From Rhodocollybia butyracea (lineage: Eukaryota > Basidiomycota > Agaricomycetes > Agaricales > Omphalotaceae), in NCBI GenBank assembly GCA_015501585.1, contig JADNRY010000017.1:248001-312000 (forward strand): 64,000 nt of DNA. Reading direction: 5' to 3'. The notes beneath the pieces were generated by a model. The model made no database searches, was not told the DNA's origin, and worked only from the letters and a program-made list of their open reading frames with translations. Both the position numbers and the translations under genes were made by a program. Of this stretch, positions 35,694-48,879 are shown piece after piece; the first letter of the stretch is position 1; every line of letters begins with the position of its first letter.

Positions 35694-36492
35694 CTAGACC
35701 GTTGGTTTCCCCCGGCTTGGGGACCCCATAGGTCTCAAGTCAATGGTGTACTCCCTCGTCCGAAGAGATTCCCTCAAGCCGAACGGCCAAAGCAGATGAC
35801 GGCGCTCAAAAGCACGCAAGCTTTGTGGAAGACCATGCCTGTCACAAGTGGTCGTGAAAGAGCCTGATTCTCTCGACTGGAATTGGATTGGCAGGGTGAC
35901 CAGAGGGAAGCCAAAGGAATACGCAGATGGTAGGAATGACAGTGAGAAATCTTGTATACGTGGGTTGGTCATTGCGATAAGGGATGCTCCGTGACTTATA
36001 TTCACATCTCCTGGGTATTGAATAATAGTCAAATGTAACACGCGAAGTTTGGAGAATCCTCGAATTGTTTTGGCGAATGATTCCTGTGGAGAAGAGACTA
36101 AATCGGTTTGCCGAATAGACTATAGTACTAATAGCGGTAGAATAACATACCAGCTGAAAAGAGGGTTTATGCCCGCATGTCAATTCGAGGTGTATGAGAT
36201 TGGGGCATGAAGCGACTAGCGAACGCAGTAGATTACCGCTATCATACATCGAATGCAGTGCGAATGATATCCTGAGCTCAGTCAACGAAGTCAATTTCTC
36301 CAGTAGACGAGCTACTGCGAGGGCAGAGATCTCACGCGTACGTAGCGGTTCGCTAAAAGCTACACATTCAAGATACTTGTGCGTGTGAGGGTTTGAATGA
36401 AGCTGCTCGAGCGTTCCTGTGAATGAGGGAAACTCAGGCAGGACGGCATCGGAGCTCATGTCGGTCGAGTGTGATTCGGAGGGGAAAACCAT
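35694..36492 (-). pseudogene. 5'-truncated duplicate of the F-box/LRR gene
   Basis: Matches the C-terminal half of the gene at 37266-39044 over about 950 bp, including the shared intron after PSFQL and the 3' flank. Blocks: SFTGTLEQLHS, HKYLECVAFSEPLRTRE, LTSLTELRISFALHSMYDSG, and after the intron FAKTIRGFSKLRVLHLTII and CDRHGLPQSLRAFERR. The F-box and the first leucine-rich half are missing; similarity fades at about 36500. An ATG at 36492 or 36459 could still express a fragment, since the remaining frames are open. I call it a truncated copy, probably not functional as an F-box protein. Confidence 0.7.
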
Positions 36493-37265
36493 TTCAGAGT
36501 GGATAAGACAGTCAGAGTATTACTTAGTATGGCCGTTGAGCCTTTGTAGCGCTCGCAGGCAGCTTTGTCATTTCCAAATAACTGCTAAAAATGGGACGTA
36601 GACTCCAATAGATCTGAGCGCCTAATTGAGGGACGTGGAACAACGCGTTCTCGATATCGTTCGAACGGGGTCAAATTTTCAACTAAGTAGTCCTTATCTA
36701 GGCAAACTGCACTTACGCCCCTCCAAAAAAAACAGGACAAAAAAGAGTCCCGCAAGTCTTCTGCAAGTTGTTACGACTTTGCTTACCTGCTCGTATGACG
36801 TTGGGGATGAAAAGTGAAACGTTATACCGTCGATATATGCGGTTCAGGATATAAAATATGATTATGCCAAGGATCTGGTGAACGGAGAAGATCATCGCGA
36901 TTGGCTAGCCAGATAACTCCTGGTCAAGGACATTCAGACAAGATATCGATACGAGCAACATTAGGGCTAAGCGTTCATTCATTCAATTAATTAGTACAAC
37001 AAACATTATTCTATCTACTCATCTAAGATACACCACATAGTACAAAGTAGAAAATAACCCCACCAATATTTATCACGGTTCTATCACTAGACTTACACCA
37101 TCCTTCATATCCGACTGTACATAAAACCCCCAAAAAGCCAAAAACACCAAGAACAAACAAAACACCATCATCCGCAACTCCTCCCCCCAGAGGAATTCTC
37201 TGATAACAACGCAAGAATTCCAGCCAGACCCGTCGGTTTCTTCCGACTTGGGGACCCCATGGGTC

Positions 37266-39044
37266 TCAGGTCATTGATGTACCTCCTCGTCCGATACGAT
37301 TGTCCCAGCCAAAAGGCCAAAGCAGACGGCGGCGCTCGAACGCACGCAAACTCTGTGGTAGACCATGCCTATCACAAGTAAGTGTGAAAGAGCCTGACTC
37401 TCTCGACCGGAATTGGAGTGGCAGGAAGGTGATCAGAGGGAAGGGGAAGCCGAAGGGGTATGCGGGTGGTAGAAATGCCAATGAAAAATCTTGTATGCGT
37501 GGGTTGGTCATTGCGATGAGTGACGCTCCTCGACTTATGTTCTCATCGCCTGGGTATTTGATGATAGTCAAATGTAACACGCGAAGTTTGGAGAATCCTC
37601 GAATCGTCTTGGCGAATTGTTCCTGTAGAGAGATTAAGTTAGGTGACCTGACCGAAGAACGGTAGAATGAACATAACGTACTAGTTGAAAGGAGGGCTTA
37701 TGCCCGCATGCCAACTCGAGGTGTATTAGTTTGGGACATGAAGCGACTAGGGAACGCAGTAGATTACCGCTGTCATACATCGAATGTAGCATGAATGATA
37801 TCCTGAGCTTCGTCAGCGAGGTCAGTTTTTGCAGTAGACCAGCTACTGCGAGGGCAGTGACCTCACGCGTACGTAGCGGTTCGCGAAACGCTACGCATTC
37901 AAGATACTTGTGCATGTGAGGGATCGAGTGAAGCTGCTCGAGCGTTCCCGTGAATGAGCGAAGCTTGACGGCATCAGGGCTCATGGTTGCCAGTCGAGTG
38001 TGGCTGACGTTGGAGCGGGATAGGCCTAGACTCTGTAAAGTCGGACCATGGGCTTCGAGAAACTCGATGAAAGGGCTTTTCGCTTCGGGTGCTGTGAGGG
38101 CAGCTCCTGGGAGCCAATCGACGGCGATGTCTCCTAGGACTAGCCTTCGGAGGTTAGGCCAGCGTGCAGCGGAAAGAGTGCGAGCATCCACAGGGAATGG
38201 CGACACGCCGTCAATTACCAACTCTTGCAAGTTGGGACATTTATCCATGAGCATATTCCAGAACCGTCGAGAGATGGGTTGTTCGTCTAGCAAGGTTCAG
38301 GATCCGGATCGAGTTCCGAAAGTTACACATACCATCCGAAAAGATATCCAGATGACTCTCGAAGAACGAACGCTTCAAGTACAAGGAAAACCCTTGGAGG
38401 TCTACAAAGTCGAATAACTAGACAGCCATCATCAATAACGAAACGCAGAGGGTTATAATGTAACCTCACGTGGCTGCGAAGTGTTGGTACTCTCGTGCCC
38501 ATGGAAGTGCCTATGTATCGAAGCTGGCCGCAACTGGGCAGGAGAATTGTTAGAATCCATGAGCTTTGAAGAAGTAGTTGATGCGCACCAGACCCGCAGA
38601 GCAAACCACATATCATCATAAAACGGGAGATCATCGAAATCCCAGGTAAATTTAACCAGCGCATCGAGAACCTTTGCAGTCGCAACATCTCTGACAGCGG
38701 CCGACGCTACTTCACTATCAAAGAAACGGTTGTCGGGTTTGGAAAGATAGCCTGGCTTGATGATGAGTTCACGGACATGACGTGCGATTTCTGGCCTATA
38801 GCGGAGCATCTTCAACGTTGTGGAGCATTGTGCTGCAGAGTACAATGTGACTTGTCTATACAAGACGGACGAGATTGTGGTAAAGAATCTGCTGCTCTAG
38901 ATACAAAGAGTTGAGTTAAATACCGAATTCGCCGGTGTTTTATCGTCGGTATTTACTTACGGTCAAAGAGAAACTGAACACATCTGCTCTATTGTCTAAA
39001 TGAGCAGCGATGGAGAGAAGCAAATCGCCTGGAACAATGCTCAT
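37266..39044 (-). CDS. F-box-like protein with leucine-rich segments
   Basis: Likely a substrate adaptor for an SCF ubiquitin ligase. The start at 39044 gives MSIVPGDLLLSIAAHLDNRA, and a GTAAGT intron joins DVFSFSLT to SSRFFTTISSVLYRQVTL, together an F-box of the common basidiomycete type. Downstream are leucine-rich blocks: CPNLQELVIDGVSPFP, WPNLRRLVLGDIAVDW, HGPTLQSLGLS, CPKLIHLELACGHKP, FSKLRVLHLTIIKYPG. An intron with donor GTGCGC joins ALRV to CCGQLRYIGTSMG; the next junction near 38400-38460 was not resolved to a clean phase, so a small exon or a break is possible there. It ends DRHGLPQSLRAFERRR plus a short tail. The target is unknown. Confidence 0.7.
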
Positions 39045-40719
39045 CGTTTTTGTGACCAGACTCTAGGTGTGGTTGGGGTTTTAAACGTTTTCTCCAGAGA
39101 ATCCGGAGGCAAGGATTGTCATTGGTTTGGCGATCCAATGAGAATGATTAATGAGATTGAATTTGGGGAATACATTGCACTGGTTGAGGTCCATTGTATA
39201 TACGTGTGAAATGCGGATCACTCCGGTCATCACTTAGGTTACGTACCTCCGAAATTCGGATCGTTCCATAAACGGCGGCGATAGTTCAGTGTTTTTTTTT
39301 AGCCTCCTCCGATCTACCGTCGGATTCATTCCGAAAACCACACGGACAAGACCAGGCCCTATGAAAGTGACTGAACATCCAAGAAACAGAACAGCGGTAG
39401 TATCATGGCAGATCTAGAGCACATGTACGTGGGTGAGCTAGGATCAGACCTCGTTGGTCTACAAACATAATCGACTTCTTTCCCCCAGGATCCTCCTTTG
39501 AGAAATGACCGACTTAATCCACTCTTGCACTTCTTTCACAATCCGTTTCGGATCCTAATTCCGAATTTCCCATTCATCAAATTCCTTGGAAGCTTCAGGA
39601 TTCCCCTTCCAAATGACGATGCAACTTCCATATCCCAGGACCCAGATGTCGAAGTGCAGCACGCGGCCCTACCCAGCCTCGAGCTTCACGTTGCCAAGAT
39701 GCATGAAACAGCGAGGTGTTACAGTTATAGACCTCCCTAATTAAATGGATATCTTCTTTTGTAAATTTCGGGAACATTTCGGTGCCTTCGGAATCGATCA
39801 CTCTTTCTTCACCCATAATCTCCTCCGGTTGGGCAATACGAACTAGTATCAAATCGTTCTCTATGCGCAATACGCCTTTGAATATACATTCCCCGAGCCA
39901 CGTCCTTGAACCTGCCTCACCTAGTGGTTTTGACCTGTGGGTCAGGTTTGAACGTTGAACTTTCAGAAGACAGTAACCGTTCTACTTACGGCTGGCTGGA
40001 CCTTGTTCGGCCCACTGTTCCCGCCCCAAACTGGGTCTAGGATGAATATGTACTGGTCTTGGGTAAAACCATACAAATGATAGGGTTTAAGCTGACGCGA
40101 GTGAATAACCGAGGTAACTCGTTCTTCCAAGGAGGTATGAAGTCGTGAGCAGATGCTTCACGACTGGACCAATACGCTCTTAGCGTTTCTGGTTTGACTG
40201 GAGCAGAGGGTTTAAAGTGAGGTACATGAAACCGTTGAATCCATGATCATGTTTCTTTATACGGCACTTCGTGCGCTTCTACCGTATACACTACTCATAC
40301 ATTTACTGTTGGTAGACCGAGTTCAAGTCGAGTTGACTTCTTGGGCATGGTAGGTTCGGAGGGAACGTTACCGAAACCACTAGATGCTGAACGAGTGAGA
40401 GTACCTTCATCCCATATGTAATCTTTGACTACCGGTAAGTAGGCACTCTAAGTTCTTGGAACGTTGCAGAATAAAATAGTTGTACACCCTGCAACAGGAT
40501 CGGCTTAGCCTCAGAACTACGCGCAAGGCGCGCAGCGGCCATTGTGCAGTGGTCTAGCTTGATTACTGCTATGCTCTACGTCCCTGTGCTACAACACCGT
40601 ATCTTTGATTGAAAAAAGCTGGGCGCTGTGGTTTTAAGATTTGCAGATTGAGACAAGCTTCGACGTATTGGATGTATGGAGTGCGAGTTATATGATATAC
40701 ACAGGACATCTTTACAGTA
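39045..40719. other. Intergenic with one orphan frame
   Basis: A minus-strand frame from about 39909 to 39595 reads SRTWLGECIFKGVLRIEND, LILVRIAQPEEIMGEE, MFPKFTKEDIHLIREVYN. It lacks an ATG at its upstream end and its family is unknown to me; it may be an exon or relic. The rest, 39900-40700, shows nothing I can interpret. Confidence 0.3.
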
Positions 40720-41476
40720 ATTATTCAACGTAGGTTACGTGTTGAGCGGACTGAAGGAGGGCAAAGAAATTTTTGCTAGAGTAGTAAAGAGCGCCCGAGC
40801 CCCCATCAGCAAAAACAACATAGTAGAACTTACACTTCTCTGACTCTGATTATATCTTCCCCATCATCGCCCTCTTTAGGCACAATGAATGCTAGATCCA
40901 TTAGCGACTCAGAGTCTTGCTTGTATGCAATAACGTCGTCGGCGGTAACATCAAAAAGCAGAGCCAGAAAGGACATCGGGAAATCCATTGACTGGTTCCT
41001 CAACCAGTGGACAGGCGAAGGCAGGGTGGTAAATTGCTGGGAGCTCAAGGACACCGCCCCATGAGTAAGGATAATTCCTACTGCATAATTGTTAGATATC
41101 CATGCCTGCATCAGAATAGCGAGTCTTTTTCACGCGGCATAAGAACATGCGCGCGCTGACCGATGCTATGCAACTGAGTGCTAGTGAGTGTTATGACGAA
41201 GACATTATCAAGTGTGCATACTCGTTAAAAGTAGCACATTCTCGCAGGGCAGCTTCTTCGGCAACATTGATGCAGGAATTGAGCTGATCTGGAGGGGCAC
41301 AAAGGCCAACGAGTGCGTCGACACAAGATCTTTCGTACACTGCTGCAGGACCATTCAGTGGCATTGGGATCTTGGCGAAGAATATACGAGTATTCTTTGG
41401 CGGGGCGCTCGTGGTTGGATAGCTCTTTGGCGTGTTCTAGAGCGATTTCACGCTTTCAGCATTGAGATGGGGCATG
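40720..41476 (-). pseudogene. Unknown tandem gene family, copy 1 (degenerate)
   Basis: The first of four related minus-strand copies in the 40.7-51.2 kb region. It begins with MPHLNAE at 41476 but meets a stop within 13 codons. Later pieces include AAVYERSCVDALVGLCAPP, AEEAALRECATFNEYAHL and the C-terminal block ADDVIAYKQDSESLMDLAF, IVPKEGDDGEDIIRV. Several stops and shifts separate them. The family is not recognised: a short N-terminal helix (RLNAEKRKIALEQAK in copy 3), a ~60-residue acidic helical segment and a beta-like C-terminal block. Confidence 0.6.
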
Positions 41477-43059
41477 GTGAAAGGTGAAGCCTGAAGCCAA
41501 GTCGCATAACAAGCGCCTCACCCGATATCGAATCTGTACTCTTGGTGGATCCTTATACGAAGCACAGGCAGGCGACAGAAGAGAATATCTAATCTCAGTC
41601 CTCTTATCAGCGTTTGTCTGCTGATAGATAGCTATCAACCCTATCCCAATGGAAATCCTAGTACTGTGAAATTATCAGTACTTTTTACCAATGTATCAGC
41701 TTGAAACTAGATTGAACTCAACAATCTTCGGCCAGGTCTGCAACTCTCGCCACGCCCAGGTTTGGTCTGTCAATCAGGAGCAAACTCATAATTCAAAGCA
41801 AAGGAATAGGCGTAAATTGACGCAATGCTTTTGGATTAATGGGATCAGTCGCGGAATGAGATACGTGTTGAAGAGAACACTGACAGAACCCATCGCTCAA
41901 AGACAGCATCCTGGCTTATGACAACGGAATCAGATTTGTCCAAACTTCATGTCAGTATTGGCTTCCCACTATGTCGAAAGGAACGATCCTGTCAACTTGA
42001 ACGTTTTGATTTATTCTTGGAGCACAGAAACCACAAAATTGCACAAATTGAGGACAAGTCACAAAGCAAGAACGGAATCTATAGCGAAAGGATCTTTGGA
42101 AGTAGAACCATCCGCGCGGATCAATTTTGTCTCGTAACAACTTGAAAACCTTTCAATACGCGACCATTATGAGTATCTTTCTAAACGAGGTGATAAGCTG
42201 ACCGTTCACTTTGACAAGACAAATTGGGCGCAAAAGCACATTGGAGCCTAAGCAGGAGACGTGACTCGGACAGGATGGACGGTAGAAAAGTCTAAACCCG
42301 TTGACCATGTGGAGTCCGAGGCTGACGCTTCCGCTAGCCAGTTCACTCGAAGGGAAGAGGCAACTGTCACGAAGGTTGGAATCTATGATAAGAGGCGTTT
42401 ATAACAAGGTGTTACCGCAGCAAAGGCAACTCGCCTCGCAGCAATCCTCCAGCGATGCGACACACTCTTCTAAATCCACACGCCATTTGCATCTCTGGAT
42501 GTCTCGTAAAACGTCCGCTGTACCACGAGTAAAGAAGGAGCCTCTTGGTCCATGGCTGCGGAGTAGCGCGACATAGGAATAAGTGTTAAAGGTTCCATAG
42601 ACACATGATCATCGAGTTATGATTTCTTCACTCCATCAATTCATCCAGATTCTTCAGCGTTTCTGTCGCCTTGGTCCAGGGCCTCAGCAACAATACCCGA
42701 GCTGCGTCACTCGTGCTCTTGCTTCTTTTCTGAATGCGATGGACTTACAATAGATTGGGAGATGGAATGGACGGTATTTGACATCGTTGGATAGCTACGG
42801 CTTGTTGTTGATGTTTCAGAAGGACGTCGGGATGGTGTCTGGAGGAGGCAGGAGGGTGTTAGGAAAGATTCATGGCAATAGGTATGATGTGGCGCAATCT
42901 GAAGACTGATAACGTTCAAGTCACGTATCGCTCAAGAATCAAGATACCCGTTTGACCCGAATCACTGTTGGTGGACGCACTGCTTTATTTACAAGGTTAC
43001 AAATTGTTATTCATCTCTGTCCTAGAATCGTACTGTCTCCCTTGAACTACCACCTCAAC
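41477..43059. other. Intergenic between repeat copy 1 and the NACHT gene
   Basis: The first ~170 bp resemble the sequence upstream of copy 4 (both contain CTAATCTCAG followed by CTCTTATCA and later TATCAACCCT or TGTCAACCCT), so the duplication unit includes promoter sequence. The remainder has only short frames without support. Confidence 0.45.
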
Positions 43060-46000
43060 CATGGGACAGAACTACGAGCTGAAGAGTAGGTCAAATCCAG
43101 TCTCATTGTACAGCGCATATTCACCGACATCATCCAGTTATAAGCGTCAGCGAGATTCACTGGAAACGGAACCTTATCCGTCTCCCGGGCCACGATACCC
43201 CAAAACTCTATGTCGCGATTGACATCGACGGCAAGAGGGTTCATCGGACGAACCCAAGCAGAAAGCAGGTGGCCATGCAGAACCAGATTTGCAGTCTGTA
43301 GGTCCATCTGCTCAATCGACGGTGGACGTTACTGAAGTCGTGTAAGATTGGTGGATGGTCCCTCTTCCGTCATCGCTTTACAGATTTTCCATAAATCTAC
43401 CTTTCCTTTTCCGAGTAAATGTTTGGCCAAAAAGGAGATGGAGATTGCTAAGCTGCTTGAGAAGGAGGGGCAGAAAGGCGAGCCAATGCCAGTATTCGCT
43501 TTATTTGCACGATGTCTGATGCCGATTTTGTAGATTTCCCCGTTGTGCTCAACTTTGTGGAGGAGAAGAACGCGACAGACACGCCGGGACCAACACTCGT
43601 TGTGCGTATGACCTCCATCGGCCATGTTCAAGCAGGGACAGTCGCCCTTGCCAATGTGACACAAGATATCGGGATTCCCAAAAGCGCAAGCACAAGTCCT
43701 ACAATAGTTGGAGTGGACAACGGTGATCTTCTGTCTGGCCTAAAAACCGTGCTCTCCAGGCTCAAGATTGTCCTTGACATTGGGGCTGAGCTCGCCAAGG
43801 CTAGAAATTGACACTGTTTATTTATCTGCATCTACTAATACATCCCAATATAGGTTCATCCTTATTCCAATGTGGCATGGATGGTCCTGGTTTCTGTCTA
43901 CGAGGTTAGCCTGCCGTTGACTAGTCCCTTGTATACACTAATGGCAGAATTAGGCTGTAAAGAAACAGAAGGAGACAGACGAGAATGTTGCTAGACTGGT
44001 CCAGACTATGGCTGATGTCTATACTTTTGCGGAAGATATCGAATCGGCAGTAACCGAAAAAATCAAGCGTTTCGAAAAGACCATCTATGCATTAGTCAAA
44101 CAGACGGAAGAATGTTCCTTGTTCATTCGGGAATATACTGGCCATGAATTCAGTGGTACATATCTTGGAACTGCTCTTTCGTTGTGCTGATCAGGTTTAC
44201 AGGCAGACTCATCAACTCCGTTCTCTCTGAAGACAGTGACAAGATCGGACAGTTTATCACTGCATTTGAGAAGCTTAGGGACTCCCTTGACAGGGGAACA
44301 GCTGTTGAAATCTTGTTTGTGTCAACTAAAGCACTGGCAATGGTGGAAGAGACTGGTGAGTACATGTCGCTGGATCTGCGCTTACCAAATATTCATGTCC
44401 AATCTCAGCTCAAATCCAGAGGCTGAACAGCCTTAAGATGGTGGACATGAACGCAAGTTTGCGTCCTGAGTGTTTACCTGGTACTCGTCAGGAAATACGA
44501 GCCTTAATTATGAACTGGCTCACCACGCCACCGGATGGCAATAATCCTGGAAATATTCTGTGGTTGTCGGGCGTTGCGGGGGCAGGAAAAAGTACAATAG
44601 CCACGTCTGTCTCTCAATATTTCCGAGAACTGGGACGTCTTGGTGCGTTTCTGTTCTTCAACAAAGCTGATAAATCACGGAGTGACCCTGCCAATGTCAT
44701 TCGCACAATTGCATTTTACCTTGCACGTTCAAATGTTCATATTGCCTCTGCTATCTATGATGCCATCCGTAATGATCCTGCCTCGATTGACTCCCCCATT
44801 CAGACACAATTCCAGAAGCTCCTTCTTGACCCTCTCACTGCATCACAGAGTCACATTCATGGCCCAATCATCATTGTTCTAGATGCATTGGATGAATGTG
44901 GTAATGCAGAATCTCGGTGGAGTCTTGTCTCTCTGATCTCAGATGACTTTCCAAAACTTCCTCCTGCGGTTCGCTTCTTCATCACCAGTCGCCCTGATTC
45001 TGACATTGCGTCAAAATTTGAAATTCAACCAAAGATTGTCAAGTTCTTGCTTGATGTTACAATGGAGTCCAGCTTCACGGACATCCGCATCTACCTTGAC
45101 AACCAGATGGCAGAGATACGGAAGCGGCACAACTATCGGAATTTGAGTCCAACCTGGCCCGAGGAGTCATACATGAAAGCCCTCACCGAGCGCTCCTCAG
45201 GTCTCTTCATTTGGGCTTCTACAGCCACAAAATACCTTTTGCAGTCATATAAACCTAATGATGCACTTAAGAGCATTTTAGATAAGGGTCTGACCACTCT
45301 TGATGATCTTTATGCTGAAGCATTAGAAGTTGCAGGACCATGGAATGACCCAGCATTCATCAGAGAAGCTCAAGCAGCATTATCTACAGTGGTGCTTGGG
45401 AAGGTGCCAATGTCTGATACAACAATTGATGCAATCCTAGGCTTGGACCCAGAAAGCTCATCTAGTCAGATTTTCAGTGAGCTTGGATGTGTTTTGCAGT
45501 GGGCTCCTGGCCAACATGTAAAGATACTCCATGCCTCCTTCTCAGATTATTTGACAGACCATGGTCGCTCAGGTGGAAAACCATGGTTCATTGACCCATC
45601 TATCTTAGAGCCACATATTGCCCGAGGGTGCTTGCAGGTCCTGAAGAAAGGACTTCAATTTAATATCTGTGGATTCAAAGACTCACATATTTACACCACC
45701 CAAGTCCCAGATCTATCCAATCGCATTGCAGATTGCATTTCTCCCCATTTACTATATGCAAGCTTGTTCTGGGCCAATCACCTTGTAGGGACTGGTTCTG
45801 ATACTCCATATCTTCCAGATGGCCTCCTCACCGACTTGCAGGACCTGATGGATAACAAATTTCTCTTTTGGCTTGAGATTCTCTGCATAAAGCAGAAAAC
45901 TGGAATTGCAAAAGATGCACTTGAAGCTGTGGCCAAGCTCGCCAAAGTGGGTTTCTGCAGAGTTACCAACATTGTTGGTCCCAATTTTTTGTTTACTAGA

Positions 46001-48362
46001 ACTGCCACAAGGAGAAACTTGTAGATTTTGCAACAGATGCAGTCAAGTTTGTGATTGCATTTGCTCCTGTCATTTCACATAGTGTGCCCCACATTTATAT
46101 TTCAGCACTTCCCTTTGCACCAAGTGAATCAAAAGTGAAGAAGCAGTTTTCTTCCTTGCTTGTTCGAACAGTGGACATCCAAAGCTCAGTGGAGGGTCAA
46201 TGGCCAAGACTGCAAAACAATTGAGGGTCACACTGATGCTGTTTATTCTGTTGTCTTCTCGCCTGATGGAAATTGTATCGCTTCAGGGTCCGCTGACAAG
46301 ACACTGCGAGTGTGGGATGCGCGCACAGGTGATCTAATTGTTGGGCCATTCAATGGACACAATGATGAAGTCAATTGCGTTGCCTTCTCACGTGATGGTG
46401 AAAACATTGTGTCCGGCTCCTATGATCAAACTGTGCGTGTGTGGGATGCACGAACAGGTAAAACCATTGGTGTTCCACTGATAGGACATACAGGCAGAGT
46501 GTATTCTGTCTGCTTCTCCCCCAAAGGAAAGCAGATTGCATCTGCATCTCAAGACCAGACTGTTTGCATTTGGGATTGGGATGAACATAGTGAGGGCAAT
46601 ATGGTGGCTTTGGTCATTAAGCATGCAGCATCAGTGCGGACCATTGCTTTTTTGCCTCATGGAGACCAAGTTGTTTCTGGCTCAAAGGATGGGTTGGTTC
46701 GAGTGTGGAACACACAGACAGGAAAACTTGTTGCTGGATCATTGAAAGGGCCTGATATTAATGGCATCTGGTCTGTTGCTGTCTCTCCTGATGGGAAATA
46801 CATTGCATCTGTGTCAGACAAAGCAGCTCGCATATGGGACAGTGCATGTATGGGTGTTGAGATTATTGCTGTCACTACCCCTATGGGCTCAAGATGTTTT
46901 TCTGTTGCCTTTACTCCTAATGGGAAACAGATTGTAGTGGGGTATGCTGATAGAATGCTGCGCATTTGGGATGTGCAAACAGGTGTGCTTGTCTCAGCCC
47001 CAATTGATGGCCACAATAAATCTGTTGTGTCCATCTCTGTGTCCCCTGATGGAATGAGAATTGCATCAAGTTCCAATGACATGAATATTTGTGTCTGGGA
47101 TGCACAAGAGCTCTCTGCAACACTCAAACTGGACAGCCAGTACACAGGGGCTAACAATCAAGAGATTTTGCAAATGCTTCATCCAGGGTGTACAGGACAT
47201 ACAGATATTGTTTGGAGTATTGCTTTCTCACCCAAGGGGGATCATATTGCTTCAGGATCTTGGGATAGCACAGTCTGTGTGTGGGATGCATGCACCGGAA
47301 CCATTGTCACTGGGCCACTTCATGGACACAAAAATAGGGTCATTTGCATTGCATTCTCCTCCAATGGAGAACAAATTGTCTCAGGGTCCAAGGACACAAC
47401 TATTCGGGTGTGGAATGCACAAAATGGCACTATGGTTGCTGGCCCATTTGAGGGACACAGTGATAAGGTAAGGTGTGTTGCATTCTCGCAGCAAGGTGAC
47501 CGGATTGTATCTGGGTCTGATGACTCAATGGTCTGTGTGTGGGATGTGGCAATGAATTCACTGGTCATTAAACTTCCCAATATACATACTAGACCTGTGC
47601 AGTCTGTTGCCTTCTCATTGGACGGTGGACAGATCAGGTCTGTTTCAGTGTCTGACATTGCTAGGGTGTCAGATGCACAAACAGGAGCCTTGGTGGAAGG
47701 TCCATTCAAAGCTCTTGTGGACAACCGGCCCTACACCTTCTCACCTGACAGTCAACTGGTCGGAGTTTCTGGGAAGGATGGTGTGGTGCGGGTCTTTGAT
47801 TTAAGATCCCAGAATTTTACACGATTGCCAGTGGAAGGGCAAACTGCCACCAAGGTCTATGTCACTGCTTTCTCCCGGGATGGAAAGTGGATTGTGTCTG
47901 GATCAAAAGACACAATTGTGCGTGTGTGGGATTTAGAGACCAGGGTTCTTATAGCTGATCCCTTTGAAGGGCACAGAGGTGCAGTAGCCTCTGTTGATTT
48001 CTCTCCTGACCGTAGGCGAGTTGTCTCTGGTTCTTATGATACATCAATTCGTGTCTTTGAGGTATGTCCTTGCCTATCTTACTCCCTAGTTATATAATCT
48101 AAATGCGATTGTTGGACAGATCACTCCGGATCATACTTTAAAGGAAGCGCTTGGAGGGGGCTCACTTGGTCGGGATGGGTGGTTATTAAACTCAATGTCT
48201 CAACCGATACTCTGGGTCCCACCTTGGCTGCACCGTGGCCTGTATTTTCCACGAAACTCACTTGTCATTCATAAAGATGGCACAACAAAACTGAATTTCA
48301 CTCGGTTTGTCGATGGAACGGCTTGGGAGGAGTGTATGGATCCCCAAGTACGCTTGAGTTAG
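43060..48362 (+). CDS. C2-NACHT-WD40 STAND protein (NLR-like)
   Basis: A signal-transducing NTPase of the kind used in fungal allorecognition and programmed cell death. The N-terminus holds a C2-like domain (IHWKRNLIRLPGHDTPKLYV, VDGPSSVIALQIFHKS); its exon joins at 43060-43560 are not resolved. A helical linker follows (FAEDIESAVTEKIKRFEKTI). NACHT: Walker A GVAGAGKST, Walker B IIVLDALDECG, then FFITSRPDSDI and the helical HASFSDYLTD segment. An intron at 45947-46011 joins LAK to EKLVDFATDAVKF. From 46240 fourteen WD repeats run on (for example VYSVVFSPDG..SGSADKTLRVWD), two seven-blade propellers, and a last exon after a GTATGT donor at 48063 adds LWVPPWLHRGLYFPRNSLVI. A single missing A at 46214-46217 separates NACHT and WD40 frames. 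Confidence 0.85.
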
Positions 48363-48879
48363 GATTATGTAGGGCCGCTATATTATTCTGGGATCTGCAG
48401 TTGAAGCTTTATGTAGTCATGTACTATACTAAGACGAGCCCTGTAAGCCCTTGTCTACCCCCGGGTCGCCAATAGTTCTCTGTCCAAAAAATTTCTTATA
48501 TAAACCCTTGGTTCCGCTGTCCACTTCCGTCGATTTCATCACAAAATCCGTGTACAATGACTTGGGACTGGGTTGCCCGGAATGAAACGGGCGAGTTTAC
48601 TGCTGAGACAAAGTTGTAGCTGATTCTATCTCATGTTACTACTGTGAGGTAGATGCGTCAGTGTAGTATCTACCTCCAAAAAGGCACAATGGTACCCTGA
48701 CATGTCACATCCAGCCCTCAATTGTTTAAACACACTGTACAGAAAGTACTATGGAAGCGAGGAAGAGCAGAAAAACGGTTACGGGTCGGACTATCTTAGA
48801 GCCCAGTACTAGGGCACAATATTTTGAAGCGTCCTTGATGCACTGCATTTCCGTCTTCGGGAAAAGCGTTGCAAGATAG
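48363..48879. other. Intergenic
   Basis: The region 3' of the NACHT-WD40 gene. A 20-codon frame at about 48557 (MTWDWVARNETGEF) has no support. It occupies the place where the 3' half of repeat copy 2 would lie. Confidence 0.4.

Noticed and set aside
43512..48097. Reading the C2, NACHT and WD40 parts as separate genes
   Set aside because: Order and content match one known protein architecture, and a single base or an ordinary intron joins each pair.
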